Shown here piece after piece: positions 23,037-35,956 of a stretch of 64,000 bases of DNA (positions are counted from its first letter, which is position 1; every line of letters starts with the position of its first letter). The position numbers were made by a program, and so were the translations under genes. The notes under the pieces were generated by a model. It made no database searches. It was given only the letters and a program-made list of their open reading frames with translations, and had not been told where the DNA came from. Location of the stretch: NCBI GenBank assembly GCA_001599595.1, contig BCHH01000005.1:1743552-1807551 (forward strand). The letters are read 5' to 3'. This DNA is from Beverwykella pulmonaria. Taxonomy: Eukaryota; Ascomycota; Dothideomycetes; Pleosporales; Melanommataceae.

Positions 23037-24428
23037 AGAGGAAGACGAGCACCTGCTCGTTTGGCGAAAAGAAGCACGCAAGGTGTACATGACTTTACAG
23101 CGTCCTTGTATTGGGAAGCATTGCTAGGGGTAATTTAAAAAGGGACAAAGCTATCATGGAGCGAAACATCAGGTCTTGGAGTACTTGGAAGATCTGTGGT
23201 CTGAAATACGGTACAATTAATGCCATGGCGCGGAAGGATCTATATCCTTCCGGGCTAGATCACGAAATAATATCAACACTTTGCTTTTCTTCTATTCCTG
23301 GTCCCTGTCTGTTGTTGAAGAGCGTGGGCCGCAACTCGTATCTCGCAGATTTGTGCTTGCTCATCAATCATCTCTTTTGCTCACTATTTTCGCGTCTTGT
23401 ACTCCGAAGTCATAGCAGACTGTGAATTGAAATCCCAGTACCTGAACCCGAGGTGATGATATCATGACATGAGCGGCGTAAGGCGTTTGCAGAATGGCGC
23501 TTGAAGGCTTGAATCTTGTGTTTTCTTATCAGGTTTTGGGAGTAGCATCCGACGTCCCGAGTATTAGCCACGTGACCGTATCCGCGCGGCATTTGATCGT
23601 TTCGGATGAGCACTATCAATCCGTCATCAATTCGTCACCAACACACAACACCTCACAATCTTCACCGCCATGTATCGTAGCAGCCTCACCGCCAGCTACA
23701 TCTACTGACCGCTTCATTCTGCCGTGTTTGTCCATGTGAACAAGTGTCGCCTTTGCCTGCTCATGCTCGAGTATTTGCCCGCCCCCGCAGTACTTGTATC
23801 CTCGGCATCCCGCTCTCTACTCGCCTCATCAAAATTGATCAATGCATCTCCACACCTCTTCCCAAACAGTGCATGCGAAGCGCGGCAAGTGGCGGCAGAC
23901 GTCAAAAAGCAAAGACATGGCGATCCGGATCCCGCGGCCACGGTATCAGGGACGCCTCACACCTCCACCGGGCGGTCGTCATTGGTCCGATAAAGGCCAA
24001 TGTCCAGCGAACGACACAACACAGCGCCCAGCTCAGCTCCCCACGCGGGCTCGCAACAACTGGTCGCCATGAGGAGGTCGAGATAAGCCCTGCATATGGA
24101 ACAGCTGTAGTGGGCAGATTCAGCCCTGTGATGTCTGAGGTGTCTATCTTTCCTGTCTCGAGTCTTGTGTTTCTTGTTTCTCTTACCCTTTCTCGTCGTC
24201 TCTCTCATATTGCATTGTTTGCGCTGTTCACGGCTTCTCCTCTCTGATAAACTGCCGGATCGACTGCTCACGCACAGCACTGCTCGATGCGCTCATAGAA
24301 TGCTCTATATCCCGCAACATGTGCCTCCAGATCACGCGGTATCCAGATTCTAAACCAAACTCCCGATAAGAGAAGAGAAGAGCACGATCCAAATTTCCAT
24401 TGTGCGGACGGCCTCGCCGGAGTCGACC
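23037..24428. other. 1.4-kb region upstream of the rhodopsin-domain gene
   Basis: Several overlapping open frames (23744-24247 plus, 23957-24280 minus) without motifs. No supported gene. The right end should hold the promoter of the 24429 gene. Confidence 0.35.
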
Positions 24429-26089
24429 ATGGTGCAATTTGCCGTCGAGGCATGGATATGGTATACGTTCGCAGTAGGCATCATCGTTGCAAGATTGTAC
24501 GTGCAAATTCCACAAATCCAGCCTCGCGTTGCACAGACACTGTTCGTGGAGAAAAACGGGTGCCAGTGACACGCGGGAAGAACCGCTCGCTAACAAACCA
24601 CTACCATAGAATTTCACGAACACTTCTCTTCGGGTCTCCAAAAGGTCTTCAATATGACGACTATATTATGGGGCTCTTTGTTACGAGCTGCTACACCGTG
24701 CTCATCGTCATGCTCAATATGGAAGGAAGCACGAATTCGAACCTTGTCCCTCCTGGCTTCAACATCAGCTCCCTGACGGCCCAGAACATCGCCGACCGAG
24801 AATACGGAAGCAAGATCGTCGTTGTCATCGAGCAGATGCAGATCGCCGTGATCTGGGCCTGCAAAGCCTGCCTCCTGATCCTGTACCACCGACTCACGCA
24901 CATGGTTGCCACCAAGGAGAATCTCGCAATCAGGCTGCTTGCTGTCTACATCGCCTTAGGCTTCGTCGTAATGGAGATTTTGTACTTCTCAGCTTGGTGC
25001 CGGCCCTTCTCGCAGTATTGGGCCGTCCCCACCAAGTCTTCGCAATGTAACACGTTGATCGACCACCGTATCACCAACGCCGTGTTCAATATATCGTCCG
25101 ACCTCATCATGCTCTGCATCGCCTTACCAATGTTCATCCGCAGTCTGCTTCCGCTCAAACGCAAACTTATCCTTTGCTGCATCTTCAGCCTTGGCATTTT
25201 CGCCATCATCGCTGCGGTCCTGAACAAATATTACAGCTTCACCCGGCCATATGCACCGACGTGGATTTATTGGTACACCCGTGAGTCTAGTACCGCTATC
25301 CTGGTTGCGAACTTGCCGTTTACATGGACGCTGTTGAGAAAAATCTTCAATCTCGGAGCTTTCGACGAACACCATCCACCACCCCCAACATACCACTCAT
25401 CGCGCACAGCTGGAGGCCGGCGAACGGCGCGCGTGCACACGCGCACACATCACGGTAGCAGTGGCGGCAGTGGAGAGAAGCATTCCAGCAGTCACAATCA
25501 CTCCGATGGTAGCAAAACAGGCCGATCGATGAGTCTGATAGGATCTATTTGCGCGGCGAAGGAAGACGACCATCAGCCCGTTAGCGAGAATAGCCAGCAT
25601 AGCGAGAACGGATTACTAGAAGCCGCTATGGTGCAGCCCAAAGATTTCGGAGCCGACATCCACACTATAAACACGATTTCGAACACGATTTCGAACACCG
25701 AATCCAATCCTAACGCCTACAACATGAGCATCGACCTCGAGCGCGGCCCCTCGCCAACACCATCCCACCCGGTTCGCCCCACCTCACGCTCCCCAACGCC
25801 CTCCTATCAACACCGTAATATGACTTCCGCACGCCCCTCAATAGACAGCACAATTCGCCTCCATTCCTCACCTACTTCCCATATTGCATCACCTCGGCGC
25901 GCACACCTCGCACCGGGCATGACACGCTCGCGGCCCTCGAGTGTGGCTTCAGTATCTACATCCGCCACTGCTAGCAACTCCGTTAGCGCCAACATCCTCC
26001 GCTCTGGAACGGCAGTCGGAGCTCCGACAGGCACGGGTGGCGGGAGAAGCGCACGGGATCGGAAGATGCGGGCGCGAATAAGCAAATAA
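24429..26089 (+). CDS. Fungal rhodopsin-domain integral membrane protein (PTH11-like, no CFEM)
   Basis: Exons 24429-24496 and 24610-26089 join in phase to 515 residues. The first exon supplies MVQFAVEAWIWYTFAVG, the first membrane helix; starting in the second exon would lose it. Seven hydrophobic helices span residues about 5-310, with conserved features of the family: DDYIM after helix 1, a Gln/Lys-rich helix 3 (MQIAVIWACKACLLILYHRL), FSAWCRPFSQYW after helix 4 with a partner Cys soon after, and NLPFTWTLLRK in helix 7. The tail (about 320-515) is a long Ser/His/Pro-rich cytoplasmic region ending in basic residues. PTH11-type receptors sense surface cues, but most members of this large family are uncharacterised, so a receptor role is inference. 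Confidence 0.87.
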
Positions 26090-27025
26090 TACGGTACCAA
26101 CATGCACTGGTTCATTGCTCATCTCTGGGCCGATATCGGTACCCATGTTCATTCGTATTTGACAGCATCCATCTTTTCCATTTCTTTTGTTGAAATTCGA
26201 TCATCCGATCATCCGATCACGGGCGTTACAGCTCTTGGGTGCTCGCACAAGCAACTTTCCAAGAGCGAATTTATTAATGCGACTGTTATTGGGCGTTTTG
26301 GGCATGATTTACGAACGAGATACCTTGGGCGGTTTGAAATTTTTTTATCCTGGTGTTTGGGAATCATATATATACCACCATTCACACTTTTCCGTTTGAG
26401 GAATCAACGACCTCCGTCTGTACAAGTAGAGCTTTTGGAACGAAAATACCATCTATAAAGAAGTCTACAAGCATCCTCCCATTTTGTCTATGATGATGAT
26501 GATATGAGATTATCACACATATGCATCCATACAAATATACTCCAGCTTATGCATGCATGCAACTCCGCAAACGCCTCCACATGCAACATATACTACAAAC
26601 AGGCCGGATGAGGCATACAGACGAACAAACAACAAAGGCATGTGTCTATACTGCTCCCCAGCAGTGCCTAGAAAATATTATGACATTGTATGCGAACAAA
26701 AAACACACGACTTTTCTACACGCCGTCTCACTGCCTCGACTACACGCTAACTTCCCCATGTTTATGCGTTTTGATATGGTATGGTATGGTTTCTATGGGT
26801 TCTCACCCGCAGCTTGAAAGAGACCGTGTGGTTACGTTGTTCCGCCCCAACACCGAGAAAGAGACAGAGAGAGATACACATTATGCGTGCACGCACACAC
26901 ACTCGTCTATCCAAAGCAGCGACCTTTCTGGATATCTGGCTGATGTTGAGGTAACACCAGAGTGCCTTCTGCGGAGTATGTTGGATGAGAGGTTGAGAGA
27001 AGGATTGAGCGCGTGGCTGGGAGAG
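26090..27025. other. Intergenic region between convergent rhodopsin-domain and PRPP synthetase genes
   Basis: Holds the 3' ends of both genes. A GA/CA-rich simple stretch lies at about 26855-26910. No coding signal. Confidence 0.4.
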
Positions 27026-28549
27026 TTAGTTGTAGTCGAAGAGCACACTAATGCTCTCTCCGTGGTGGACTCGTCGAATGGCCTTGTACCAAGTCAGAAA
27101 CCTAGGCATAGCCCAATGGGTTGTAAATGTGTAGAAAGGAGAATCTTACCTCCGCAAACACGTTGCCAACCTCCAGAACCTCCAGCTTCGGACACCGTTT
27201 CAGGTGATCAGTCTGGTCCACACTATTTGTCACAACCACTTTATCGAGCGCACTCGCATTGATCCGGTCAATGGCATCTCCGCTCAAAATGCCATGTGTG
27301 ACCAGCGCATACACCTTTGTAGCGCCCTCTTTCTTCAGCAGCTTCGCGGCTCGTGTAATGGTATTCGAGGTGTCCGCAAGATCGTCTATAAGGATAGCTG
27401 TTCGATCTGCAACGTCGCCGACCAACATCATGGTAGCGTTCTGGCGGTCGCTGATTTGGGTGGGCCTCCGTTCCTGGGATCGCACTATTAGCAGCAGCCC
27501 TCCGGGCTTTGCTCATCTGTAGATCAACCAACCTTGTGAATCAGCGCAAAAGGCATTCCAAGAGCATCCGCAATGGCCGTAGCTCTCTTCGCTCCTCCAG
27601 CATCCGGACTCACAATCACGGCGTTCTGATAATTGGGGATGCTGTACTGCACGTACTTGCGCAGCAGGTGCCGTCCATACAGATTGTCGACGGGAATGTC
27701 GAAGAAGCCCTGGTACTGCGGATCGTGCAGGTCCATGGTGATGACGTGGTCAGCGCCCGCGCAGGTGAGCAGGTCTGCGATGAGCGTTCCAGCCTGCGCA
27801 ACCCACTGCTTGTAGCCGGGCTGCGGCGAGAAGGAGGGCGGCTTGGTGGCGGGTTTGGAGAGGGTGCCGTTGACGCCATTGACGCCGTTGACGCCGTTGA
27901 TTCCGTTGACGGCGCCAGACTTGTCCTTGTCTGACTTCTCTGACTTCTTCGAGTTGTCCGATTTCGTCGAGTCCATGGTCTCGCTGCGGCGCGGACGGTG
28001 GCGGCCCTCAGGATAGGGATTCGACGTCACCGGGCTGCTGGGCACCGAACTGCCGTTTCGCTGGTCGTCCATCTTGATGCGGCCCAGCTTGTGGTGCAGT
28101 GACTGGGCGCCATTGGCGAGGCCGGCGCTCTCCTGCTGGCCCGGGTAGGGGGTCTGCGGGCGGCTGTCGAAGGTGTACATGGTGCCATTCCTACTGTGCT
28201 GGCCTTGGGGCACCCTGGACAATGGGGCGCCCGTCTTATTGTAGGGTACGTCGCTCTGACGCGAATACGGGAAGAGGGGGAGCACGGCGGTGATGCGCTT
28301 CGCAGAGGCAGTGCGGCAGGCTGAGATGGTGATGAGAAGCTCCATCAGGTGATCGTTGACCTTGCCGCCGCCGCTCTGGATGATGAAAACATCTTTGCCG
28401 CGGACGCTCTCTTTGATTTCAACGCGCGTCTCGCCGACTGCGAACTTGCCCAGCAGGATCTTAGCGGGCGGGATGCCGAGGTGGTCGCAGATGGTCTGGG
28501 TGAGTTGCGGGTGTGAGTTCCCACCGAGCACGACAATGTTGCGGACCAT
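27026..28549 (-). CDS. PRS1: Ribose-phosphate pyrophosphokinase (PRPP synthetase), PRS1-type with insertion
   Basis: Makes PRPP from ribose-5-phosphate and ATP for purine, pyrimidine, His, Trp and NAD synthesis, in the cytosol. Exons 27533-28549, 27150-27473 and 27026-27082 are in phase and give 465 residues, longer than the roughly 320 of the core enzyme. Motifs: IVVLGGNSHPQLTQTICDHL, GETRVEIKESVRGKDVFIIQ, LPLFPYSRQSD, MDLHDPQYQGFFDIPVDNLY, VSPDAGGAKRATAIAD and the PRPP loop ILIDDLADTSNTI. An insert of about 120 residues (about 107-225) after SRQSDVPYNKTGAPL splits the core. It is disordered and contains VNG repeats. Yeast Prs1 also has such a non-homologous region and works as a hetero-oligomer with other Prs subunits; that role is inferred here. 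The last exon is only 19 codons. Confidence 0.93.
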
Positions 28550-30272
28550 GGCGATGACGAGAGTTGGAGGGGGGGTTGCGCGGAGCAGGTGCAGGGCGAT
28601 AGTCGCGCGGAAGTGCTGCTGTGCTGCTGCTGCCGAGGGCTCGCGCGCAGGCAGGCGTGTGTTCCTTTCGCCGTTGTTTGGCGGTGTCGCAGAGACTTCA
28701 CGTATTGGGTGGCATGGTGAGTGAATGACTGCTTGAGGAGCCCCGGGCGAAGTTTTCTACCTCCCAGGATCGCTTCTCGGCTTTCTTTCTTCTTTTGCCG
28801 AGCCAAGCGCCGGCAAAATTAGGAATTAAGCTTCAAGCACGAAATCGCGGCCTGCATAACTACGGTAAGAACTTGGAGCGCTTGCATCGCGTAGATCTGA
28901 GTACGGAGATGCAGTGCAGTGCGAGCGGGCGGGCAGGCAAGCGGGCAGGCAAGACCATGGAGCCGTCTGTGATAAGAATCACAGTGAATGGCGGCATCAC
29001 GCATTGCGGCGGCCCCCGAAGTCGGCAAAGCATCCCTGAACGCCGCCCTTCAGTATCAGGGTCTAAAACGGTTAGCGGCTCGTCACGAGCAGCTGCAAAT
29101 GCCTCACGTACTCATGTAGCAGAATCGCTTAGTCTCGAAATCACGTGCAGGGAGGATCTCAGGGCTTGGCATAAACCTACAACATCGTCATGTAGCCAAA
29201 ATCGAGCTTTTGGCAGCGTTTCTGCGGCCCCATGGCACTGCGCAATGCCTCATCTTCATGACATCAACCCATCTATGCGTGCTGCTACTGTTCCTCTTCG
29301 TTTTGAGGACCGCGGATGGACCTACCCCTCAGAAGGCTGCCAACCGTTCTCCTAACGGCGTGCAACAGTCTTTCAACCGCGTACTGCAGCGCTCTCACTG
29401 TGACCCTGATCACCTCAATCGCCCTCTCTTGCCCAGATTTCTCGAAGACGATACCAGCGCGGCCGCGAGGAGCGCTTCGCTGAAGGTTCTGCAGTGGGCA
29501 GAGGCGCTAGAGAGTGTGGCAACTAGGGATCAAGATCTGAGGATATGCTGCACAATAAGATAATAAGGGGAGTGAAGGGCCAAGAGAACGTGAGGATTCC
29601 GTAGACTACAAGTCAACAAAACATACATACAGATCAATCACACAGATGGTAGAGCGTTCCATGCGTCAATTTCTTCGTAATACCTGTAGCAGAAGAGAAA
29701 TTTGACCAGGAGTGCAGACACTTCTGAATAAAGCTCAAACAGTGCAGCAGCAATGATAGCAGTAATAATTTCTATGGATAACACTACTTCTATTTAAGTT
29801 GCCTTGAAAGTTGTCCTGTACAAACATTTATTCAGCTATAGTGTTGAGTTTTCGCCACCTCGGAGAGTATCCGGAGACTTTCAAATTTCAATTAAGGTGG
29901 TAAATTCCTGGAAATACACGTGACTCTTGGACTTCCCGTGCGTGTGAGTATGCATCACTTTGCTCAGCAGTCGGTTCATGTGGATACGGCGACCGCACAT
30001 TTCCAAGGCCCTTTCCAATACCTAGGTAGCAATACTAAAGCTTAATCGGCGTTATTTACGCCTTTCACCTGCAAGGCATTTATCTGTGTAGGCTCGTCTA
30101 TGTGGCATGTGACTAGACGTGTGGTTCATTCATATAACTATAACTACCGTGAAAAAAAAAACCTAAGCATCCTCAGCCAAGCACGCAAAGAATTAGCAAA
30201 AGTACTACATCTGCCACCAAAAGAGCTCTGCTATATAGCAGAGTAGTGACTTGGAAACAGTCATATGAAATA
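28550..30272. other. 1.7-kb intergenic region upstream of PRPP synthetase
   Basis: The left 200-300 bp should carry the PRS1 promoter. Open frames at 28795-29355 and 29210-29563 have no motifs. A short CGGGCAGGCAAG duplication lies near 28930-28955 and an A-tract at about 30152-30160. No supported gene. Confidence 0.35.
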
Positions 30273-33200
30273 CTAGTTCTTCCCCAACACCTCCTTCGCC
30301 CTCATAATAGCCTCCTCACTACTCCCTCCAAGCCAACCCCTCGCCTTCTCCACCACAAGCTCCCAGCTCCCTTTCAACTTCAGCAGCTTCTCCTCCAAAA
30401 AAGCAATAGCAAGCGCCGTAGCAAACGTCTTCTTGTCAATCCCGGCAGCCGATACTTCCTTCTCAGCTGCTGCCTCAGTGATGTCGATAGCACCAAACAA
30501 CTCCGCGGTCCATTCCCAGAAGCCTTCGAAAGTCTGTAGAGCTACTATGGCATCGAGCCTCTCGTCGTCAGTCTTGGGAGTGGGCTTGGGGGCTGCGGAA
30601 CCGAATGCTGGGCGTGTATTGGGCGTGGCGGAGCTTCCGAAGGGGTTGATATTGGAGGGGGCTGCAGAGCCGAAGACTGACATCGGAGGCATTCCTTGAG
30701 CGTTACCAAAGAGACCACCAGAGGGGCCGAGGGCTGATGTTGTAGGCATTCCTGGAGCGTTACCGAAAAGGCCGCCGGAGAGTGCTGCAGAGCCAAACCC
30801 TACTGATGTGCTTGATGCTGTAGGGTTTCCGAAGAGACCACTGGGGGGTGCCGTGGCTCCAAAAGACGACGAAGGCTTAGGTAATGCTGAGTTACCAAAA
30901 GCGCCTCCAGAGGGCGCTACAGATCCAAACGGCGAGGACGAGGAAGTGATGGGGGCTGCCGCGTTACCAAAGAGGCCACCACCAAAAGATTGCGGTCCAG
31001 ACGTTGACGTTGATACCGGCACATCTCCAAAGCCAAAATTGCTTCCTGAGGCAGCGGTATCTCCTACATGGAGAAACGAGTCGAAATCAAAAGACTCCAA
31101 AGCATCTCCTTCCTCAAAGCCCAAGTTCAAGCCAATGGGTTCACTGACATCAGCCTGGGGAACTCGTACAGAATCAAGTGCTGTTTTCAAATCGCTAGAA
31201 TGACCTTTGGGAGACCGTCGCGGAGCTGGAGGCGGCGGAGGTATCGACGCCATTGGATTGGTGGGTTGAAACTGGGAAGACATGTTCACACTATCCTGTT
31301 CCTGTCGTGCCATGAGTAAGCGTTTTTTGTTTTGCTGTTCAAGAAGCATCATCTGCATCTGGTAGTCCTGAAGGGCATGGTTGCCCTGCGGTTGATTGCC
31401 AGCGAATATGTCGTGTTGGCCATCGAGAGCGCCTTGAACCTGAATCTGTTGCTGCTGAGCTTGCCGCTGCTGTTGGGCTTGAGCGGCTTGAGCGGCTTGA
31501 GCTTGGACTTGAGCCCGAGCCTGTTGTTGTGCCATCAAACCTGCGGTTTGATGGTTCGCTGTCCCGAACAAAGAACGGCCAGTTACTGCTGGATGTGGCG
31601 GCATGGATGAGAGACTAGGAAATGGAGGAGGAGGTGGAGGTATAGCCGACGCTCGCCCCATGGGTTGAAAACCGAAGGGTGACGCACTGTGACTGGCAGC
31701 ATGAAGTTGAAACCCGGAAGTTGGCGGGAGCGTTGGCGTCGAACCGAAGAAGTCTCTCAACTTCTCGGAACCCCCATCAGGGGTGCTTCCGAACAAGTTC
31801 TGCGAAGATGAGTCTGCAACATCAAGCCATGCATGATCAGCTTTCTTGTCCTGATCTACTGCTTTACTCTTCTCCACTGCAACGAACGAACACCATTTGC
31901 CGCCGACTTGAAATTGGACGCCAAGGCGAACCGCCTCGCGCTCGACCATATCTTCATAGCGGCTCTCGAAGGCTTTCTTGACCGGCTTGCCGGATTCATC
32001 TTTGGCCGCTGGGAGCCAGCCACGACCTTGCTCGAGCTCGGAAATGGCCTTCTTAGCGGCAAGTTGATGGATCGTTTCGCCAGGAGTTTCCAGGATCTGG
32101 ACAGGGATTTCGAGCTCGAGGGGCCCATGAACACTGGTGCCGCGAAGGACAACTGATCTGGGCGTCTGTTGGGGTGCGGCGGGTCCGAGGAGAAGGTATA
32201 TTGTCGTTCGGTTGAATGCGAACAGTGATGGAATGTTCTGGGGTGCTTGGATGATCCTGGGGACTGCAATCTGGGGAAGGTGTGAGTAGCGAGATTCTCC
32301 AGCCTCATCGTGGATCGCCGGCTCCTCTTTATCCATGTCAATAGACTGATCAAAAAGAGAGATGGGCTTTTTCTGTTTGATGTTAGTACATAAGTCAAAT
32401 ATTGTGTAGACTGCAACGTACAGGTGCTTCTTTGATTCCCTTTTCGTTGAGAGTGAGCTTGACCGTCAGGCTGTCAGCTACCTTCTCAATAATCTCAAAG
32501 TCGTCTTCCTCTTCTTCTGTACCTGTCATCTTATCCGAGTATTTCACTTCAAGGGTATAGTTGTTGACATGCGGAGAAAGGGCGCCCTTCAACATTCGGA
32601 CAACCTTGCTGTCCATTTTCTCGCCCTCGCCAACGGCTTGTGAAAACCCATTGCCTGCCTTAGCAACCCCTTCAATCAACGAATGAGACACCCCATTTCC
32701 GATACCCAGCGTGAAAACGCGGATTGGTGCTTTCGAATGAGTGACTTCCTTGTTCAGGTACTCGAATAAAGTCTCCTGGCGCCAGATCTCGCCATCGGTC
32801 AGCAAGACCACCTCGAGTGGTATGTCCTTGTACCGCTGTTGGATCGTCCCTTTGAGTGGCTCAAGCATCTCTGTTCCGCCATAGTTACCGTCGAATGACT
32901 CGGCATGGCTAATGGCCTGGTCGAGATGTTGTTGATTGTACGTGACACTTTTTGGCCACAGGAACGAGTAATGTGAACCAAAAGAGCAGACGTTGAACTT
33001 GACTCCAACCGGTAGTGACTTGAGGAAGATTTTCAGAGCTTGTACTACAAGCTTGATCCGACTCCCAGCCATACTTCCACTACGGTCACATACGAAGACT
33101 ATTTCTGGCTTCTCGGACGGCAGCTGGAACTTCGGCACAAGTGTTGCCATCAGGGCTCGGTGGTTGGGAATGGTGGGATGTTTTTCCAGAATCGCCTTCG

Positions 33201-34189
33201 GGACGCCGGTATTTTTGGCAATAACTTGGAGCACGAAGTCAGTGTCGAGTTGGGTGCTGCCGAGACTCAATGTTGCAGAAGCTTTGCTCATGGTTGGCTC
33301 AGCGTTCGGTGCAACCGACGTTGTACCCATGTTGATGGCGATGGGGTGACTCGGTGACCTAATTTGCTGAATGAATGAACCATCTGGCATGTCGGCATCA
33401 ACGGTGATGGATATGCCGTTTCCTTGGGCGCTGGCAGCTGTATTATCCACAAGTCCAGTGGGATAAGCTCCATAGCGAGGGCAGATGATGTTCGGGATAG
33501 TGAAGCGGATGCCATCCACCTCCATATCATGTTTGAGCTCGCCCAGGTACGTGACTAGTTGGAGGCACAAAGTCAGTATTGTTCTTCAAAATGCAGGGTG
33601 GGGAAAAGAGAAAGAAGAGGGTATTTCTGCCATGGCCTTTCAAAGTCTCTAAAATGCCCTTTTTGGAGCATCTCGTATGGAGTCTCAAAGTATAGAAGTT
33701 AAGACTCTATTAACCTTGAGACAAGACGTAGACTTCGTACCCTTAAGACGTACTATTGATAACCACCTTGGCGCCTGGTGGTATATTTCCAACCGTGGTG
33801 GTAAAAACATCACTTGCGTCTGGAAGTTGCTCAAGCAATCCTGCGGTCTCGCCCCTTGCAATCGCTTCTTGGAAGACAGCCTTTGCTTTTTCCTTCTCTT
33901 TCACTTCGCCAACGATAGTCCGGTCTCCCACACGGCACGTGAAACCCACCACACTGACGCCGTCGTATAGTGGGAATGTGTATGTAACCTTCTTGATGCC
34001 CTTGGTCTCGGAGGGGTTGATGAAAGTCTGTGCGAGCGTTGTCCGGGAAATGGTGGAGAGGATGGAGGTGTGTGCCTGGAGTTCAACCTGAGGAAGGTAT
34101 AACTTCTCGAAATGATAGCCATTCAGGACCAAGTAGTAAAGTCCGCACAGATGGCTCCGCCATGCTGGATTGTGGCTACCGAAAGACAT
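30273..34189 (-). CDS. Large VIT-vWA protein with FG-rich tail
   Basis: Exons 33754-34189, 32422-33554 and 30273-32372 are in phase and give 1222 residues. The N-terminal VIT domain (about 15-150) includes RTTLAQTFINPSE, KKVTYTFPLYDGVSVVGF and GNIPPGAKVVINITYLGEL. The vWA domain (about 295-460) has a complete MIDAS: DRSGS at about 302, GGTEM, and LLTDGE. After a beta-rich segment comes a Gln/Ala-rich run (about 775-805) and then about 15 Phe-Gly dipeptides, several as GLFGN or AFGS, resembling FG nucleoporins. The C-terminal module (about 1135-1222; ALQTFEGFWEWTAELF and SWELVVEKARGWL) resembles the C-terminal region after vWA in vault-PARP (PARP4) and related VIT-vWA proteins. The biological role is unknown; VIT-vWA proteins are thought to mediate protein assembly. 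No secretion signal is visible. Confidence 0.85.
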
Positions 34190-35039
34190 GTTCTAGCAAA
34201 CCGGCCTTCTGCGGCGTGCTTTTCGTTGGTTTAATGAAGTCTTTCAAGGAATTCTGGAAGTGGAAAGGGTCAAATCCTCAACCAGGATACTGAGAAAGAT
34301 GTAAAAAGATCGGAAGTAACAACCTTGGTGCTGGCTGAATAGGATAGGTCAGAATAGTGGCATGTAACCCACAGTTTTATGCTGTCATCTGCCTAGCGGA
34401 GGCGGCCTCATTCAGCTGCCTGTTGGGGTGCCTGAAGTGCCAAGAACACGAACGCGTACGAAGAACGTCAAAAATTGTACCAAAATGTTCCGAATTAGGA
34501 GATTTCAGGGCTAGTCAATTGCTTTTCGTGTGCAGAAATGGAGAGAGCGAGCGGTGAAAGGGCGAACATGAGAGGCCGCCTAGTTCTTGGCTGTGGGTGC
34601 GGAGGTGTAGCCTCGTGTTGTAAATAATCATGGCGTGATTGAGGCCCCCCATTCGGATAGGTACCATCCCAAGCGAAGTTGGAGTTGAAGCTGTAGAATT
34701 GGTATGAACTTTCCCTTCGGGAGGATTTATGAAATGGGGTGCAAGGGAGTATTGAAGGACGAATGGAGGATTCACGAAATGGTTTAGGCTAAGCCCAAAT
34801 GAGTACTGGCGGGGCGAAACGTCCAAGATGGCACAAGATGGCACGTGTGTGGCTGCCTTTCCGAAGCCTGAGCTTGACCTTTTTCTCAACCTCCAACTTC
34901 ATCTTGCCACCAAATCTACTCCATATCAACAACATTACACACGACTACAAGAAACCTTCCGGTCCAGTAGGCCCAGTGAACAGCCGTCGCGATCGGAAAG
35001 CCAAGAGAGTCCGAATCATAAAGAAACGGAGCAAAGAAA
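34190..35039. promoter_or_regulatory. Divergent intergenic region between the VIT-vWA gene and DIB1
   Basis: About 850 bp between outward-facing starts. The plus-strand open frame at 34799-35104 overlaps the DIB1 start in another frame and looks like leader sequence. No specific element recognised. Confidence 0.4.
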
Positions 35040-35627
35040 ATGGGTTCCGTCGTACTTCCTCACCTGCGCACCGGATGGCATGTCGACCAAGCAATTCTGA
35101 GTGAAGAAGATCGGTTGGTTGTGATTCGGTTCGGGAGAGACAGTGATCCAGATTGCATGCGGATGGACGAGGTGTTGTTCAAGATTGCGGATAAGGTCAA
35201 GAACTTTGCTGTAAGTGCGCCGGCAACCCTGTTTCTCCTGTGCTTCACACACATTTTGGTACTCGTGCCACGAATAGGCTCAGGGTTCAAATCAATTTCT
35301 CAGTGAAGACCGGGAGAAGAGAAGAGTCGAGTATATGCGAGACAGGCAACCACTAACGAGCCTCAGGTCCTCTACGTCTGCGACTTGGACGAGGTGCCTG
35401 ACTTCAAAGCCATGTACGAGTTGTACGACGCCTGCACAGTCATGTTCTTCTTCCGGAACAAGCACATGATGTGCGATTTCGGAACCGGAAACAACAACAA
35501 GCTCAACTGGGTGCTCGAGGACAAGCAGGAACTCATCGACATCATCGAGACGATTTACCGTGGCGCGAAGAAGGGCCGCGGTCTGGTTGTTAGCCCAAAA
35601 GACTACTCGACGAGGTACAGGTATTAG
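35040..35627 (+). CDS. DIB1: DIB1/DIM1, thioredoxin-fold U5 snRNP / tri-snRNP protein
   Basis: DIB1 (human TXNL4A) sits in the U4/U6.U5 tri-snRNP and must leave before the spliceosome is activated. Exons 35040-35210 and 35367-35627 join in phase to 143 residues, the exact family length. Conserved blocks are VLPHLRTGWHVDQAILSEED, ADKVKNFA, VPDFKAMYELYDACTVMFFF, RNKHMMCDFGTGNNNKLNW, DIIETIYRGAKKGRG and the terminus VVSPKDYSTRYRY. It has a thioredoxin fold but no CxxC centre. The segment FGRDSDPDCM has Ser where animal and yeast proteins usually have Trp (DWDP), which may be a real substitution. The 156-bp intron is long for this window. Confidence 0.97.
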
Positions 35628-35956
35628 ATGCAGGTTGTCTTGGCGTTTTGGGTATGTGCGTTGCTTTGGGTTCGGGAGTTTGAAGTTTGGGGTTCGAGGC
35701 TCAAGGCCCATGGGGTAGGCATTGGCAAAGAGAGTTACGGGTAATAAAGACAATAGGAGGGGTAAGACTGCACACTGTTATTCGACCCGAAGTAATAGGA
35801 TATCAGTAGGCTGTACGCATGTGCATTTTCATAGATGCATAGCTGGTCTCATGAGGGACATCTCAACAGTCTCGCTATCCGCGTTAGTTCCAAGTGCACT
35901 GCTACTACCATGGCTCTCAATACACATTTCTTAACCTGCGGTATGTATACGCCATG
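35628..35956. other. Short convergent intergenic region between DIB1 and GPI15
   Basis: 3' UTRs of the two genes. No further feature seen. Confidence 0.4.
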
